This document shows positions 8,635 through 17,637 of a stretch of DNA of 64,000 bases, one piece after another. The notes under the pieces were generated by a model. It did not search any database, had not been told where the DNA came from, and was given only the letters and a program-made list of their open reading frames with translations. This DNA comes from an uncultured Lachnospiraceae bacterium. GTDB taxonomy: Bacteria > Bacillota > Clostridia > Lachnospirales > Lachnospiraceae. The DNA lies in NCBI GenBank assembly GCA_900317585.1, contig ONHG01000006.1, positions 1-64,000 on the forward strand. The letters run 5' to 3'. Position numbers and translations under genes: made by a program. Positions within the stretch are counted from its first letter, which is position 1. Every line of letters begins with the position of its first letter.

Positions 8635-9327
8635 ATGGCAATCAAGGATGGTAAGGACTACTTATATTTGATTTGGAAATGCTCTTCAAATAGGCGGCAA
8701 TATATTGTAGGTCAGCTTACAAAAAATGGACAGTATGAATTTAAATATTGTGAGGATATAGAAAAAGCAATCAAATCTGGCTTTGAGTTGTTAGTTTCGT
8801 TTGAAAAATTAGATACTGTATATAAATCAGAAAAATTATTTCCAGTATTTGCTAGCAGGCTTCCAGATAGAAAGAGAAAAGATATTGGAAGAATATTAGA
8901 GAAATACGGCTTAGATAAATATGATGCATATCAGCTGTTAAAAAAGAGTGGTGCAAAGCTACCTATTGATAATCTTCAGTTTATAGACCCTATTTTGGAT
9001 TATAATTGCAGCTTTGAAAAAGAGTTCTACTTAGCTGGAGTCAGACACTATTTAGGGTGTGGTGGGGATTTATGCAAAGATTCCATTCAAGTTACAAGAG
9101 GAGATGAAGTATTTTTGATGCGTGATACTTCCAATCAGTATGATGAAAATGCAATATGTGTAGTTGATAAACAACAAAAGTTATTGGGATATATTCCTAG
9201 ATATTATGCTAAGGCCTTTGTTAAATTCATTGAAGAGAAAAGAATTGAAGAGTGTCATATTTCTAGTGTGAGGAAAGATGCAGCATGTGACGAATGTATT
9301 GGTGTTCAGGTTAGAATCAAGGAATGA
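8635..9327 (+). CDS. HIRAN domain protein with HipA-N1-like N-terminus
   Basis: A 230-residue protein. The C-terminal half (about 127-230) is a HIRAN domain: FYLAGVRHY, RGDEVFLMRDTSNQYDENAI, LLGYIPRYYAKAF. HIRAN binds DNA ends in SNF2-type proteins such as HLTF. The N-terminal half (YLYLIWK ... VGQL ... FPVFASRLPDRKRKD ... YDAYQLLKKSGAKLP) follows the layout of the HipA N1 subdomain, which exists as the separate antitoxin HipS in HipBST systems; that resemblance is my reading and not proven. Start ATG 8635 has a strong RBS and overlaps nothing. Position directly after a short HipA kinase suggests it is the partner or antitoxin, possibly linking kinase control to DNA. Confidence 0.75.
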   Translation: MAIKDGKDYLYLIWKCSSNRRQYIVGQLTKNGQYEFKYCEDIEKAIKSGFELLVSFEKLDTVYKSEKLFPVFASRLPDRKRKDIGRILEKYGLDKYDAYQLLKKSGAKLPIDNLQFIDPILDYNCSFEKEFYLAGVRHYLGCGGDLCKDSIQVTRGDEVFLMRDTSNQYDENAICVVDKQQKLLGYIPRYYAKAFVKFIEEKRIEECHISSVRKDAACDECIGVQVRIKE

Positions 9328-9403
9328 AATATTTTTATGGAATTATAGATATGCGGTAAGAAGTTATTCAATAATACAGAGTATATGTTTAAGGAGATCA
9401 ACA

Positions 9404-10714
9404 TTGAGCAGAATTTTAATTGAAAATTTAGGACCAATAAAGTCCTTCGAGCAGGATGTAGATGAAAATTTAATGATACTGATAGGTGAACAGGCTAGCG
9501 GTAAAAGTACCATTGCAAAGACTATATTTTTCTGTAAAAGTATTTCTGATGAATTTAAACATTATGTTATGAATCAGGATAATATTATTGCTTCAGGGCA
9601 TCAGACCCCTTTTACGGGATTTATTAAGGTGTTGCGTACAAAGTTTGTAGAGTATTTTGGAACTACAAAACATATGGAGCCATTTACAATCCGCTATGAG
9701 TTTGATAATAAAGAGCATGTAACGATTAAGCTTAAATTAGGATATGCTAATATTGTATTTTCAAACAAGCTTAGGGAAGAATGTGAATATTTTATTCAAA
9801 AATTATCTGAGTATTATGCAACTATGAGTCTGCCTAATGATTTTCTATCAGGAATTGATTTTGCTTCTTGGTCTTCTCAAAAGGAGAGTATGAACAAGAT
9901 GATTAATCATGAGATAAGTCATATTTTCGGTCAGGATTATACGTCCATTTTTGTACCGGCTGGAAGAAGCATGCTCTCGACTAATTCAGAGTTTTTTCAT
10001 GCCTCTACCCCAAATAAATATGATGTAATAATGAATGATTTTATAGAGAGAATAAGGGCTTTACAGAATCAATATTCGCAGAGATTGGAGGATATTATTG
10101 AGGATAAGAAAAAACTAAGTTCGATTAATATTGATTTCGAGAGGGTGAAAAAGGCTACGGTCCTTGTTAGAAAAATATTAAAGGGCGATTATATCAGTGA
10201 TAAATATGGGGAAAAGATATATTATTCTAAGGATAAATTTGTTAAGCTGATACAGGCGTCTTCAGGACAGCAGGAGGCTCTTTGGATTGTTTTACTGATT
10301 TTTTCTATTATATTAAATAATCAAAGAGTTTATATGGTGATTGAAGAACCAGAGGCACATTTGTTCCCTACAGCTCAGAAAGAGATGTTAGAGTTGATTA
10401 TATTAATGATTAATGCTACTTCAAGTCAGGTAGTTATTACTACGCATAGCCCATATATGCTGTCATCCGCAAATCTTTTAATGTATTCATCGCATGTAGA
10501 AGGGGCTGCTAGTGGAAATAGCTCTATAATAGATCGTGATTATAGAATTAAAGCAAATGCTGTTTCATCCTATTTGTTGAGCAATCATATTGCTGTTGAC
10601 ATCATGGATAGGGATACCTATATGATTAAAGCGGATAGGATTGATAGTATTTCTGAGGACATTAATAATTCGCTGGACTTGTTACTTCAGTTGGAGGAGC
10701 GTAATGGAATGTAA
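9404..10714 (+). CDS. AAA ATPase (ABC/SMC-like, OLD-type without TOPRIM)
   Basis: A 436-residue ATPase. The start is placed at TTG 9404 (MSRILIENLGPIKSF) with AAGGAG 8 nt upstream; longer frames would run back into the HIRAN gene without homology-like sequence. Walker A GEQASGKST is at 28-36, an ABC-like signature SSGQQEA at about 286-292, Walker B MVIEEPEAHL at 311-320, and the switch His in TTHSPYML follows. This is the AAA_15/AAA_21 layout found in Septu, PARIS, Gabija and OLD systems, where the ATPase senses invasion and controls a nuclease. The next gene overlaps its stop codon and encodes a nuclease-like protein, so the two are translationally coupled. Defence role is inferred. Confidence 0.8.
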   Translation: MSRILIENLGPIKSFEQDVDENLMILIGEQASGKSTIAKTIFFCKSISDEFKHYVMNQDNIIASGHQTPFTGFIKVLRTKFVEYFGTTKHMEPFTIRYEFDNKEHVTIKLKLGYANIVFSNKLREECEYFIQKLSEYYATMSLPNDFLSGIDFASWSSQKESMNKMINHEISHIFGQDYTSIFVPAGRSMLSTNSEFFHASTPNKYDVIMNDFIERIRALQNQYSQRLEDIIEDKKKLSSINIDFERVKKATVLVRKILKGDYISDKYGEKIYYSKDKFVKLIQASSGQQEALWIVLLIFSIILNNQRVYMVIEEPEAHLFPTAQKEMLELIILMINATSSQVVITTHSPYMLSSANLLMYSSHVEGAASGNSSIIDRDYRIKANAVSSYLLSNHIAVDIMDRDTYMIKADRIDSISEDINNSLDLLLQLEERNGM

Positions 10715-11195
10715 TAGAAAAGTTTGTTTTAGAGAATTAATTAATAAAAATCCAGTTATGTCGAGTTCGTGTAACAGAGACTGCCTGATATCGTTTGATG
10801 ATAGAAAAAATATATCAATATCTGAGAATAGAAAGAAATATTTGTTACACAATGATTTAAGCAATTATATTGCTGTATTTCATGTAGATGGAGCGATGGT
10901 ACAGGATAAAAACACAATCAAATGTGATAATTTAGTATTAGACACCACTGGAATGAAAGCGATATTTGTCGAACTGAAGGGAACAGATTTGGCACATGCG
11001 TTGCAGCAAATAAATCAAACAATTGATATGATGAAAGAAGACATTCATAATTGCAATAAATATGCGAGAATCGTTACATCAAATAGAACTAATGTGCCAA
11101 ATATAAGAGCAAATCCTGAATACATAAAGCTTTATAAAAAGGCAAATGTCAAGGTGTCGGCAAATTTGATAGAAGAGAAAATTAGCAGTTTATAA
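10704..11195 (+). CDS. Small PD-(D/E)XK-like nuclease, partner of the AAA ATPase
   Basis: A 163-residue protein starting at ATG 10704 inside the end of the ATPase gene (11-nt overlap, GGAGGAGCG RBS). Residues 74-92 contain CDNLVLD and then IFVELKG, giving a D-(x9)-E-x-K pattern (Asp80, Glu90, Lys92) followed by a helix HALQQINQTID, as in restriction-endonuclease-fold nucleases. An N-terminal pair of cysteines (Cys23, Cys27) may have a structural role. I do not recognise a named family. Coupling to an ABC-type ATPase resembles other two-gene nuclease systems, but with a PD-(D/E)XK-like protein rather than the HNH nuclease of Septu or the TOPRIM protein of PARIS. Confidence 0.65.
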   Translation: MECNRKVCFRELINKNPVMSSSCNRDCLISFDDRKNISISENRKKYLLHNDLSNYIAVFHVDGAMVQDKNTIKCDNLVLDTTGMKAIFVELKGTDLAHALQQINQTIDMMKEDIHNCNKYARIVTSNRTNVPNIRANPEYIKLYKKANVKVSANLIEEKISSL

Positions 11196-11210
11196 ATTTG
11201 AGGGCATAAC

Positions 11211-12163
11211 ATGCAAACCAACACCACCCGAGATAAAACAATTGATTTCATAAAGGGCATCCTTATTTTATTTGTGATTTTAGGTCACACTACATTGGAC
11301 CTGACAGATATGTATTCATTCGATGATACAATGAATGGTATCACAAATGTCATATACAGCTTTCATATGCCTTGCTTCATCGCAGTCTCGGGCTTCTTAT
11401 ACAGGGAATATGTAAGGAATGCTTCACAAGGCATTTTTAGCCGGATAGGTCATAAAGCATTTAATATCCTGCTGCCTTATGTGACGATTTCAGTTATTTA
11501 CTGGATGATTAAATTTGCACTTTTAAATTTGTTAAGGGAGCCGCTCAGCGTTAGCAGCCTGATAAGCATACCGTGGAAGCCGATAGAGTATTTATGGTAT
11601 TTATACGCACTATTTCTCGTATATTGTGTGGCGTATATTGCTGATTATGTGTTTGCGAGGCTTCTGTCACATTTTAATTATAAAATGGAGCTTTTATTTG
11701 TGCTGTTTTTAATAATTGCTTTCACATGCTATGGCAGCTTTCACTATGTGGGCTTTAACTACATAGCCTGCTTTCAGATGTACTTTTATCTGGGATGCCT
11801 GATTAAGAAGTGGCTTGATAAACTGGATAATAGATATGCTGTGTTGAGCGGTCTACCGCCTGTATAGTGACAGTATTTATATTTGCAGTAAGCTATTTTC
11901 TATCAGAGTATTGTGATTTTCCCAAGTGGGTACAGACTATTGGCCGTGATAGCATGCCGTTTTATGCGATGCATGTGATATTTGTAGGTGGAATCAGGAT
12001 TATATTGGACAGGGCTGGTATAACCAATATGGCACTGCAGTGTATATGTGGATTTGCAGGAAGCACTGCTATATGCTGGATTTTGTATAAATGTATTATA
12101 AAGAAAATCAGATTAATCAATTTTATATTCTACCCGGGTAAACAGCTTCATATCAGAAAATGA
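11211..12163 (+). pseudogene. Membrane O-acyltransferase (acyltransferase_3), frameshifted
   Basis: Two frames together make one protein of about 316 residues. The first (11211-11867) begins TRDKTIDFIKG followed by LFVILGHT and several membrane segments, the standard start of acyltransferase family 3 (OatA/WecH type). It stops at TAG 11865. The second (11867-12163) continues with the last membrane helices and a GRDSMPFYAMHV motif. Moving from one frame to the other fits loss of a single base near 11860. Such enzymes move acetyl or succinyl groups onto surface glycans. The downstream SGNH-like gene is a usual partner. It may be inactive, or a sequencing error; an overlapping GTG at 11867 could also allow separate translation. 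Confidence 0.7.
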
Positions 12164-12267
12164 CAAATAGGAATCAGGGTGTTGTTTTTTAATACTAATT
12201 CGCTATACTATATAGTGTTTACTGAAAAAATATCAAAATAAAGCGTTTCAATAGAAAAGGAAACACC

Positions 12268-13383
12268 ATGAAATTTATTAAAATCCCTGCATTTGCAATA
12301 GTCCTCCTATTGCTCATGCAAATAGTATCAAAGGCATTTATTGCCATTGACAGCAGCGATATTGAAAACATATATGGCTTTTACGCAGAGCCAAAGAACA
12401 GCCTTGATATGGTCATGATTGGACCAAGTGAGGTATACACGGGCTATGCGCCGGCTCTGGCATGGGAGGAGTATGGCCTTAAGTCATGCAATCTTTCAAT
12501 AGGAGCTGTGCCATGCAATATGTACAAGTCCATCGTCACGGAGATTACGAAGAGACAGAAGCCGAAGCTTCTTGTGATCAGTGCTGCAGCATTTAGTCAG
12601 GGCAATTGGAATCTGACTGATGAGGTTTATCTGAGAAAGTGGATTGACAATATGCCTATGTCACAGAACAAGCTTGACACGGTAAAGACTATTCCCAAAA
12701 ATATCAATAAGGATGATGAAAAGGTGAAGGATAACATATCGGATACCCTTTATTTTCCATTGGAGAAGTATCATGGCAACTGGAAGGACCCTGAGGCGGT
12801 GTATACCTCATTTGTCACTCGTGCCTATATGAGGCTCAGTGGTGGAGGCTATCTGAAGGGCTTTTATTCAAAAACAGGCATCACCGGAGGCCGTGACAAT
12901 CTGGCAAATATCGGACAGCCTACTAAAGAAGCCTATGTGCTGACGGATGAGTGCAGGGCATATCTTAAGGAGCTGCTTTCGTACTGCAATAAGCTTGGCA
13001 TAGAGCATGTGCTGTTGCTGCAGCCACCTCATGAGACACAGGCCGCTGATAAGTCAGGCCTTGAGCAGATTGAAAGTATAACGAGGGAGTATGGGTACGA
13101 TTTTCTTGATCTGAGTACTGATTATGAGAGCATTGCAGGGATAGATGATTCCCATGACTTCGCAGATTTCGAGCACCTGAATGTCTATGGTGCTCAAAAG
13201 CTTACGTCATATATTGGCAATATGGCTGTGAATCAATATGGGATAAGGTCTGATACAGCAAAGTCAGAGCTTTCAAGATGGAAAAAGTCTGTGAAGAGGA
13301 CTAAAAAAGCTCTGAAAATGGCAAGAGAATATACTGACAGAGGAGTGGCACAAGTGGTTGGTGAGTATGAGACTGCCAAATAA
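12268..13383 (+). CDS. SGNH/DltD-like secreted protein, surface-glycan acylation
   Basis: A 371-residue protein with an N-terminal hydrophobic anchor (about 7-27). An SGNH-type layout is visible: MIGPSEVYTGYAPALAW resembles block I with Ser after Gly-Pro, and DFEHLNVYGAQKL near the C-terminus supplies the Asp-x-x-His pair. AlgX/AlgJ/DltD-like proteins of this type carry acetyl or related groups to polysaccharide outside the membrane. Its place 104 nt after the acyltransferase supports that role. RBS AAAGGAAAC precedes ATG 12268. Residues 320-371 form a basic, probably helical tail. The fold is inferred from motif spacing only. Confidence 0.6.
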   Translation: MKFIKIPAFAIVLLLLMQIVSKAFIAIDSSDIENIYGFYAEPKNSLDMVMIGPSEVYTGYAPALAWEEYGLKSCNLSIGAVPCNMYKSIVTEITKRQKPKLLVISAAAFSQGNWNLTDEVYLRKWIDNMPMSQNKLDTVKTIPKNINKDDEKVKDNISDTLYFPLEKYHGNWKDPEAVYTSFVTRAYMRLSGGGYLKGFYSKTGITGGRDNLANIGQPTKEAYVLTDECRAYLKELLSYCNKLGIEHVLLLQPPHETQAADKSGLEQIESITREYGYDFLDLSTDYESIAGIDDSHDFADFEHLNVYGAQKLTSYIGNMAVNQYGIRSDTAKSELSRWKKSVKRTKKALKMAREYTDRGVAQVVGEYETAK

Positions 13384-13424
13384 GTGAAGCTGCCGGGTAA
13401 TCAATCGCTGCAGAATGGTATTAT

Positions 13425-14891
13425 TTAGTGACGTTTGATACGGGTTTTAATGAGCCTTATGCCTTCCCATACCATCTCATCACGCATCAGTACAAGCAGC
13501 ACCATATAGACTATAAATCCGGTCACAATCATAATCATTGTGTGCATGAAGCTGACTGACAGCCTTACATCCATGAGAAACAGTACTATAAGCATACAGA
13601 CTGCTGATATGAGATATTTCCACGATAGAGAAAATATTTTTGGGATGCTAAGCTCATTTCGTATGAAGTAAAGCTGTACGGCAGTTATTATTACCTCCGA
13701 GATGACAGAGGCTATGGCTGCACCGTATGAATAGAGCTGATGTATGAGAATCATATTCATGACAAAATTGGCTGCGGCTCCGATACATACTGAGCGTGTC
13801 AGCAGGCTTTCACGCTTGGTTGTTACCAGATACTGTATACCGATTACATTGCTTAAGCCGATGATTGGAAGCAGTGGGGCCATTATCATGATGAGATATG
13901 GCACCTTTTCATATCCCGGACCAAAAAACCATGGCGAGAAATTGCGTGCGATGCCTATCAGGCCAAAGCACAGGGCAAGACCTATAAACCAGACGAATTG
14001 AAAGCTCTTATAAAGGAGGGCTTTTACTTCGTCTTTTTTATTTTCGCTGAAGGCTCTTCCTATTCTTGGAAGCATCACTGTACCGAGTGAGGTTACGAGC
14101 ATGAGAACCATTTTGGATATCTTGTTGGCTTGCTCATAGTAGCCATTTTCTGTCATGCTGCCGGTTATGTTGTTGAGCATGGTTTTGTCAAGCGCTGTGT
14201 ATATGGTTGTAGCTATAGTAGGTACAAAGAGCGTGAGAGTAGCCCTTAGATGAGAGAATGGCTTAAGCTCCTTAAGCTTTGGTCTGTCGACATATTGAGG
14301 CAGGTAAAACCAGATGGATATATTGGCAAAAAGCTCTAATAGACATATTCCTGCCACATATATGAGCAGATCACTCTCTGAGCGCACGGCGATGAAGATA
14401 AAAGCAATATTTATGATTTTAAAAATCACGTTTCGACCGACTATTTTGCCAAATTCCTCAAGTCCCTGAAACAGCCAGGAGATATCAGAAGCAACTGATA
14501 TCAGGTACACGGCTTCAATCAACAGCAGGTGCTTTTTGAGCGGTGAGTGTGGAAATGCAAGTGTGAATACCATATATGCGCACAGACATACAATTACGCT
14601 GATAACGGATAGAAGCTCTATCTCCCAGAAGGTTTTGGTGCGTTTGGCTCTGTCCTTTTGCAGGTATGCTATTTCCCTGTTTCCGTAGTTTACAGTGCCC
14701 AGTGCGGCAAACATGATAAAGTATGATACCAGCGAGTAGGTATAGCTGTATGCACCTATTCCGTCTGCCTTAAGCACCCTCGAGAGGTACGGCGCTGTGA
14801 TGAGCGGTGTAATAAGCGTGAGTATCTGGTAGCTCACATTATATATGTAGTTAAGTTTTATACTTTTGTTTTTTTGTGTTTTCTTTTTCAT
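13425..14891 (-). CDS. Polysaccharide flippase (Wzx-like, MOP superfamily)
   Basis: A 488-residue membrane protein with about 14 hydrophobic segments. The start, NYIYNVSYQILTLITPLITAPYLSRVL, broken here into its key parts NVSYQ, LTLITPLIT and PYLSRVL, is typical of oligosaccharide flippases, as is GAYSYTYS and the later LGTVMLPRI. These move lipid-linked repeat units across the membrane for assembly outside. It is the only gene in this cluster read on the minus strand and faces away from the GtrA gene, with which it shares a promoter region. Strong family match; its substrate is presumably the glycan built by the genes that follow. Confidence 0.9.
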   Translation of the reverse strand: MKKKTQKNKSIKLNYIYNVSYQILTLITPLITAPYLSRVLKADGIGAYSYTYSLVSYFIMFAALGTVNYGNREIAYLQKDRAKRTKTFWEIELLSVISVIVCLCAYMVFTLAFPHSPLKKHLLLIEAVYLISVASDISWLFQGLEEFGKIVGRNVIFKIINIAFIFIAVRSESDLLIYVAGICLLELFANISIWFYLPQYVDRPKLKELKPFSHLRATLTLFVPTIATTIYTALDKTMLNNITGSMTENGYYEQANKISKMVLMLVTSLGTVMLPRIGRAFSENKKDEVKALLYKSFQFVWFIGLALCFGLIGIARNFSPWFFGPGYEKVPYLIMIMAPLLPIIGLSNVIGIQYLVTTKRESLLTRSVCIGAAANFVMNMILIHQLYSYGAAIASVISEVIITAVQLYFIRNELSIPKIFSLSWKYLISAVCMLIVLFLMDVRLSVSFMHTMIMIVTGFIVYMVLLVLMRDEMVWEGIRLIKTRIKRH

Positions 14892-14910
14892 GCAGATATC
14901 ATATCACATA

Positions 14911-14939
14911 TTGACTTATTTTGGCTATGCAGTTATTAT
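14911..14939 (+). promoter_or_regulatory. Sigma-A-type promoter for the GtrA gene
   Basis: TTGACT (14911-14916) and TATTAT (14934-14939) are 17 nt apart, in the divergent gap between the flippase and the GtrA gene. Confidence 0.6.
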
Positions 14940-15022
14940 ATAAAAATCGCAAATTAACATTACTATCAACTTACACGTATAAATTACGACAGGGGAATAA
15001 AGCCTGTCACATAGGTGGAGAA

Positions 15023-15442
15023 ATGGATAATATTATAATACGAAACAGGAAAGAGGAGTTTAAGGAGCTTGTTTTATACACGTTTTTTGGCAATATGACC
15101 TTTGTGATCAGCATAGGCTCATATGCCATTTTTAATGTGATTTTTGGAATCAATGAGCTGATTGCAAATGCACTGGCATGGGTGTTTGCTGTACTTTTTT
15201 CATATGTTACCAACAAGAAGTGGGTGTTTAAGGTTGCCACGCCGACAAAGACGGCATTTTTAGTACAGATGTTTGCTTTTTTCAGCGGAAGATTTATCAC
15301 GCTGGTTATTGAAGAAACTATTATCTTTGTGTTTATTACTGTTTTGGCATATCCGAGCATGTGGGTGAAGCTGGCTGCACAGGTGGTTGTTGTAGTACTC
15401 AATTATGTCATAAGTAAGTTGTTTGTTTTCAAAAATCGCTAG
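15023..15442 (+). CDS. GtrA-family membrane protein
   Basis: A 139-residue protein with four membrane segments and the GtrA signature: an early FGNMTF, NALAWVFAVLFSYVTNKKWVF and a final YVISKLFVFKNR. GtrA proteins are thought to move polyprenyl-linked sugars or help glucosylation of surface polymers. ATG 15023 is chosen for the GGTGGAG site just before it; the frame is open further up, but without an RBS. It is flanked by the flippase and by the sugar dehydratase, in keeping with export of a surface glycan. Confidence 0.85.
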   Translation: MDNIIIRNRKEEFKELVLYTFFGNMTFVISIGSYAIFNVIFGINELIANALAWVFAVLFSYVTNKKWVFKVATPTKTAFLVQMFAFFSGRFITLVIEETIIFVFITVLAYPSMWVKLAAQVVVVVLNYVISKLFVFKNR

Positions 15443-15611
15443 GTGTGGTATATTTAATAAAATTATAAGAACTATAATAGTGTGTGTATGGTATAATAAA
15501 TCGTAAATTTATTTGAACTCAGTTTAATTAAATGCAGTTTATGAGAAGTTGATTTACATAGGGATATAGAAGCTGCTTTTTGCAGTGTGGGACAGAAGGA
15601 GAAAATCCTAT

Positions 15612-17558
15612 ATGAGTAATAGACTTGACATGAAAAAAGATACAAATAATCGAAAAGACAAAACAAAATACGATGGTCCGGAGAAGCCGGACGCATACAT
15701 GGGCAATGACAAGCAATGGGTTTTCAGGGCATTGGTGCTTGCTTTTATTGATATGTGCATCATTGCAATCTCATTCTTTTTCGCTTTGATGATCAGGTTT
15801 GAGTTTTCATATTCACATATTCCGCTTTCATTTCTTGAGGGCTATCTGCACATTGTGCCATTGTTTATGGTGATTTCACTTGTGGTGTTTTATATTCTCA
15901 GACTGTACCACAGTATATGGCGCTTTGCGAGCATCAACGAGTTTATGCATATTATTGGTGCCTTTCTGGTGCTTACAGTTGTGAGCGTTACTATTCATGA
16001 GGTTTATGAGATCAAGATGCCGTATGCATTCTGGATTATCGGACTGATGCTCAGCTTTGCACTGTGCACAGCGTGCCGTTTTGCGTACAGATTTATCAGA
16101 ACCGGTCAGAAGATGCTTGAGCAGAGAGGCTCTGCAAACGGTGATGAGAAGGTCATGATTATAGGAGCCGGAAATGCGGGCAGGATGCTTATCAGGGAGC
16201 TTATCATGAGCTCACATCTGCACACAAAGGCCTGCTGCATCATAGATGACAATCCGGCGAAGCTGGGGCGCTTTATAGACGGCGTGCCTATTGTCGGCAA
16301 CCGAAATGACATTCCGGAGATGGTTGAGAAGTATGATATCACGAAAATTGTGTATGCTGTACCTTCTACATCAGGTAAGGACAGGAAGGATATACTCAAT
16401 ATTTGTAAGGACACAGGCTGTGATGTGTCTGTGGTTCCGGGAATCTATCAGATGGTAGACGGAAGAGTGTCGGTTTCCAATCTGCGTCCGGTAAGCATTG
16501 AGGATTTGCTTGGAAGAGATCCGGTTGTTGTGGATAATGACGGTATTCATTCATTTTTACAGGGCAAGGTGGTCATGGTCACAGGTGGCGGTGGCTCAAT
16601 CGGTAGTGAGCTTTGCCGTCAGATAGCCAGGGAGGATCCTAAGCTTCTTATCATTTTTGATATTTACGAGAATAATGCATACGATATACAGCAGGAGCTG
16701 AAGCGCAAATATCCTTATGTAAGGGTGGAGACGCTGATTGGCTCGGTGCGCAATACTAACAGGCTGCACTATGTATTCCAGACATATCATCCGGAGATTA
16801 TTTATCATGCGGCAGCACATAAGCATGTACCGCTGATGGAGGAAAGCCCGAATGAGGCAATAAAAAACAATGTGCTTGGCACATTAAAGCTCTCAAGGAT
16901 TGCAGCTGAGTACCATGTGAAGAAGTTCGTGCTTATCTCTACGGATAAGGCGGTTAATCCGACCAATATCATGGGGGCATCAAAGCGTCTGTGTGAGATG
17001 GTTATACAGATGATGAACAGGCAGACGGAGACTGATTTTGTCGCTGTGCGTTTTGGAAACGTGCTTGGCAGCAATGGTAGTGTTATACCGCTGTTTAAGA
17101 AGCAGATAGAGGATGGCGGTCCTGTTACGGTGACGGACAAGCGTATTATCAGGTACTTTATGACCATTCCGGAGGCCGTGGCGCTTGTGCTGCAGGCAGG
17201 GCTCTATGCTCACGGAGGAGAGATTTTCGTGCTCGACATGGGCGAGCCGGTCAAGATTGATGATATGGCAAGAAACCTTATCAGGCTTTCAGGACTGGAG
17301 CCGGATGTGGATATTCAGATTGTATACACAGGCCTGCGTCCGGGAGAGAAGCTATACGAGGAGATGCTGATGAGCGAGGAAGGCCTCAAGGAGACTCCGA
17401 ACAAGCTGATTCATGTGGGTGAGCCTATTGAGATGGATGATGAGCTCTTTGAGAAGCAGCTTGAGATGCTCGAGAAAGCATGCACCTCAGAAGCAAAGGA
17501 TATCAAGCAGATAGTTGCCTCTGTGGTAAAGACATATCATCCGGACCTGGAGGACTAA
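15612..17558 (+). CDS. Membrane nucleotide-sugar 4,6-dehydratase (PglF/CapD/FlaA1 type)
   Basis: A 648-residue enzyme: four N-terminal membrane helices (about 30-170), a CoA-binding-like Rossmann domain (IIGAGNAGRML) and a C-terminal SDR domain with TGGGGSIGS (Gly325 onward) and STDKAVNPTNIMGASK. The latter has Met where classic SDRs have the catalytic Tyr, as is typical of PglF/CapD/FlaA1 dehydratases. It should convert UDP-GlcNAc to the 4-keto-6-deoxy sugar at the membrane. ATG 15612 has AGAAGGAG upstream; a GTG 27 nt earlier lacks one. The aminotransferase and phosphoglycosyl transferase that follow match the next steps of a UDP-bacillosamine-like route. Confidence 0.92.
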   Translation: MSNRLDMKKDTNNRKDKTKYDGPEKPDAYMGNDKQWVFRALVLAFIDMCIIAISFFFALMIRFEFSYSHIPLSFLEGYLHIVPLFMVISLVVFYILRLYHSIWRFASINEFMHIIGAFLVLTVVSVTIHEVYEIKMPYAFWIIGLMLSFALCTACRFAYRFIRTGQKMLEQRGSANGDEKVMIIGAGNAGRMLIRELIMSSHLHTKACCIIDDNPAKLGRFIDGVPIVGNRNDIPEMVEKYDITKIVYAVPSTSGKDRKDILNICKDTGCDVSVVPGIYQMVDGRVSVSNLRPVSIEDLLGRDPVVVDNDGIHSFLQGKVVMVTGGGGSIGSELCRQIAREDPKLLIIFDIYENNAYDIQQELKRKYPYVRVETLIGSVRNTNRLHYVFQTYHPEIIYHAAAHKHVPLMEESPNEAIKNNVLGTLKLSRIAAEYHVKKFVLISTDKAVNPTNIMGASKRLCEMVIQMMNRQTETDFVAVRFGNVLGSNGSVIPLFKKQIEDGGPVTVTDKRIIRYFMTIPEAVALVLQAGLYAHGGEIFVLDMGEPVKIDDMARNLIRLSGLEPDVDIQIVYTGLRPGEKLYEEMLMSEEGLKETPNKLIHVGEPIEMDDELFEKQLEMLEKACTSEAKDIKQIVASVVKTYHPDLED

Positions 17559-17637
17559 ATATCTTTTGAAGCTCATAATATAGACTGTAAAAGCCGGATG
17601 TTAGGCATATTTTATGCCGGAAGCGAGGAATATAACT

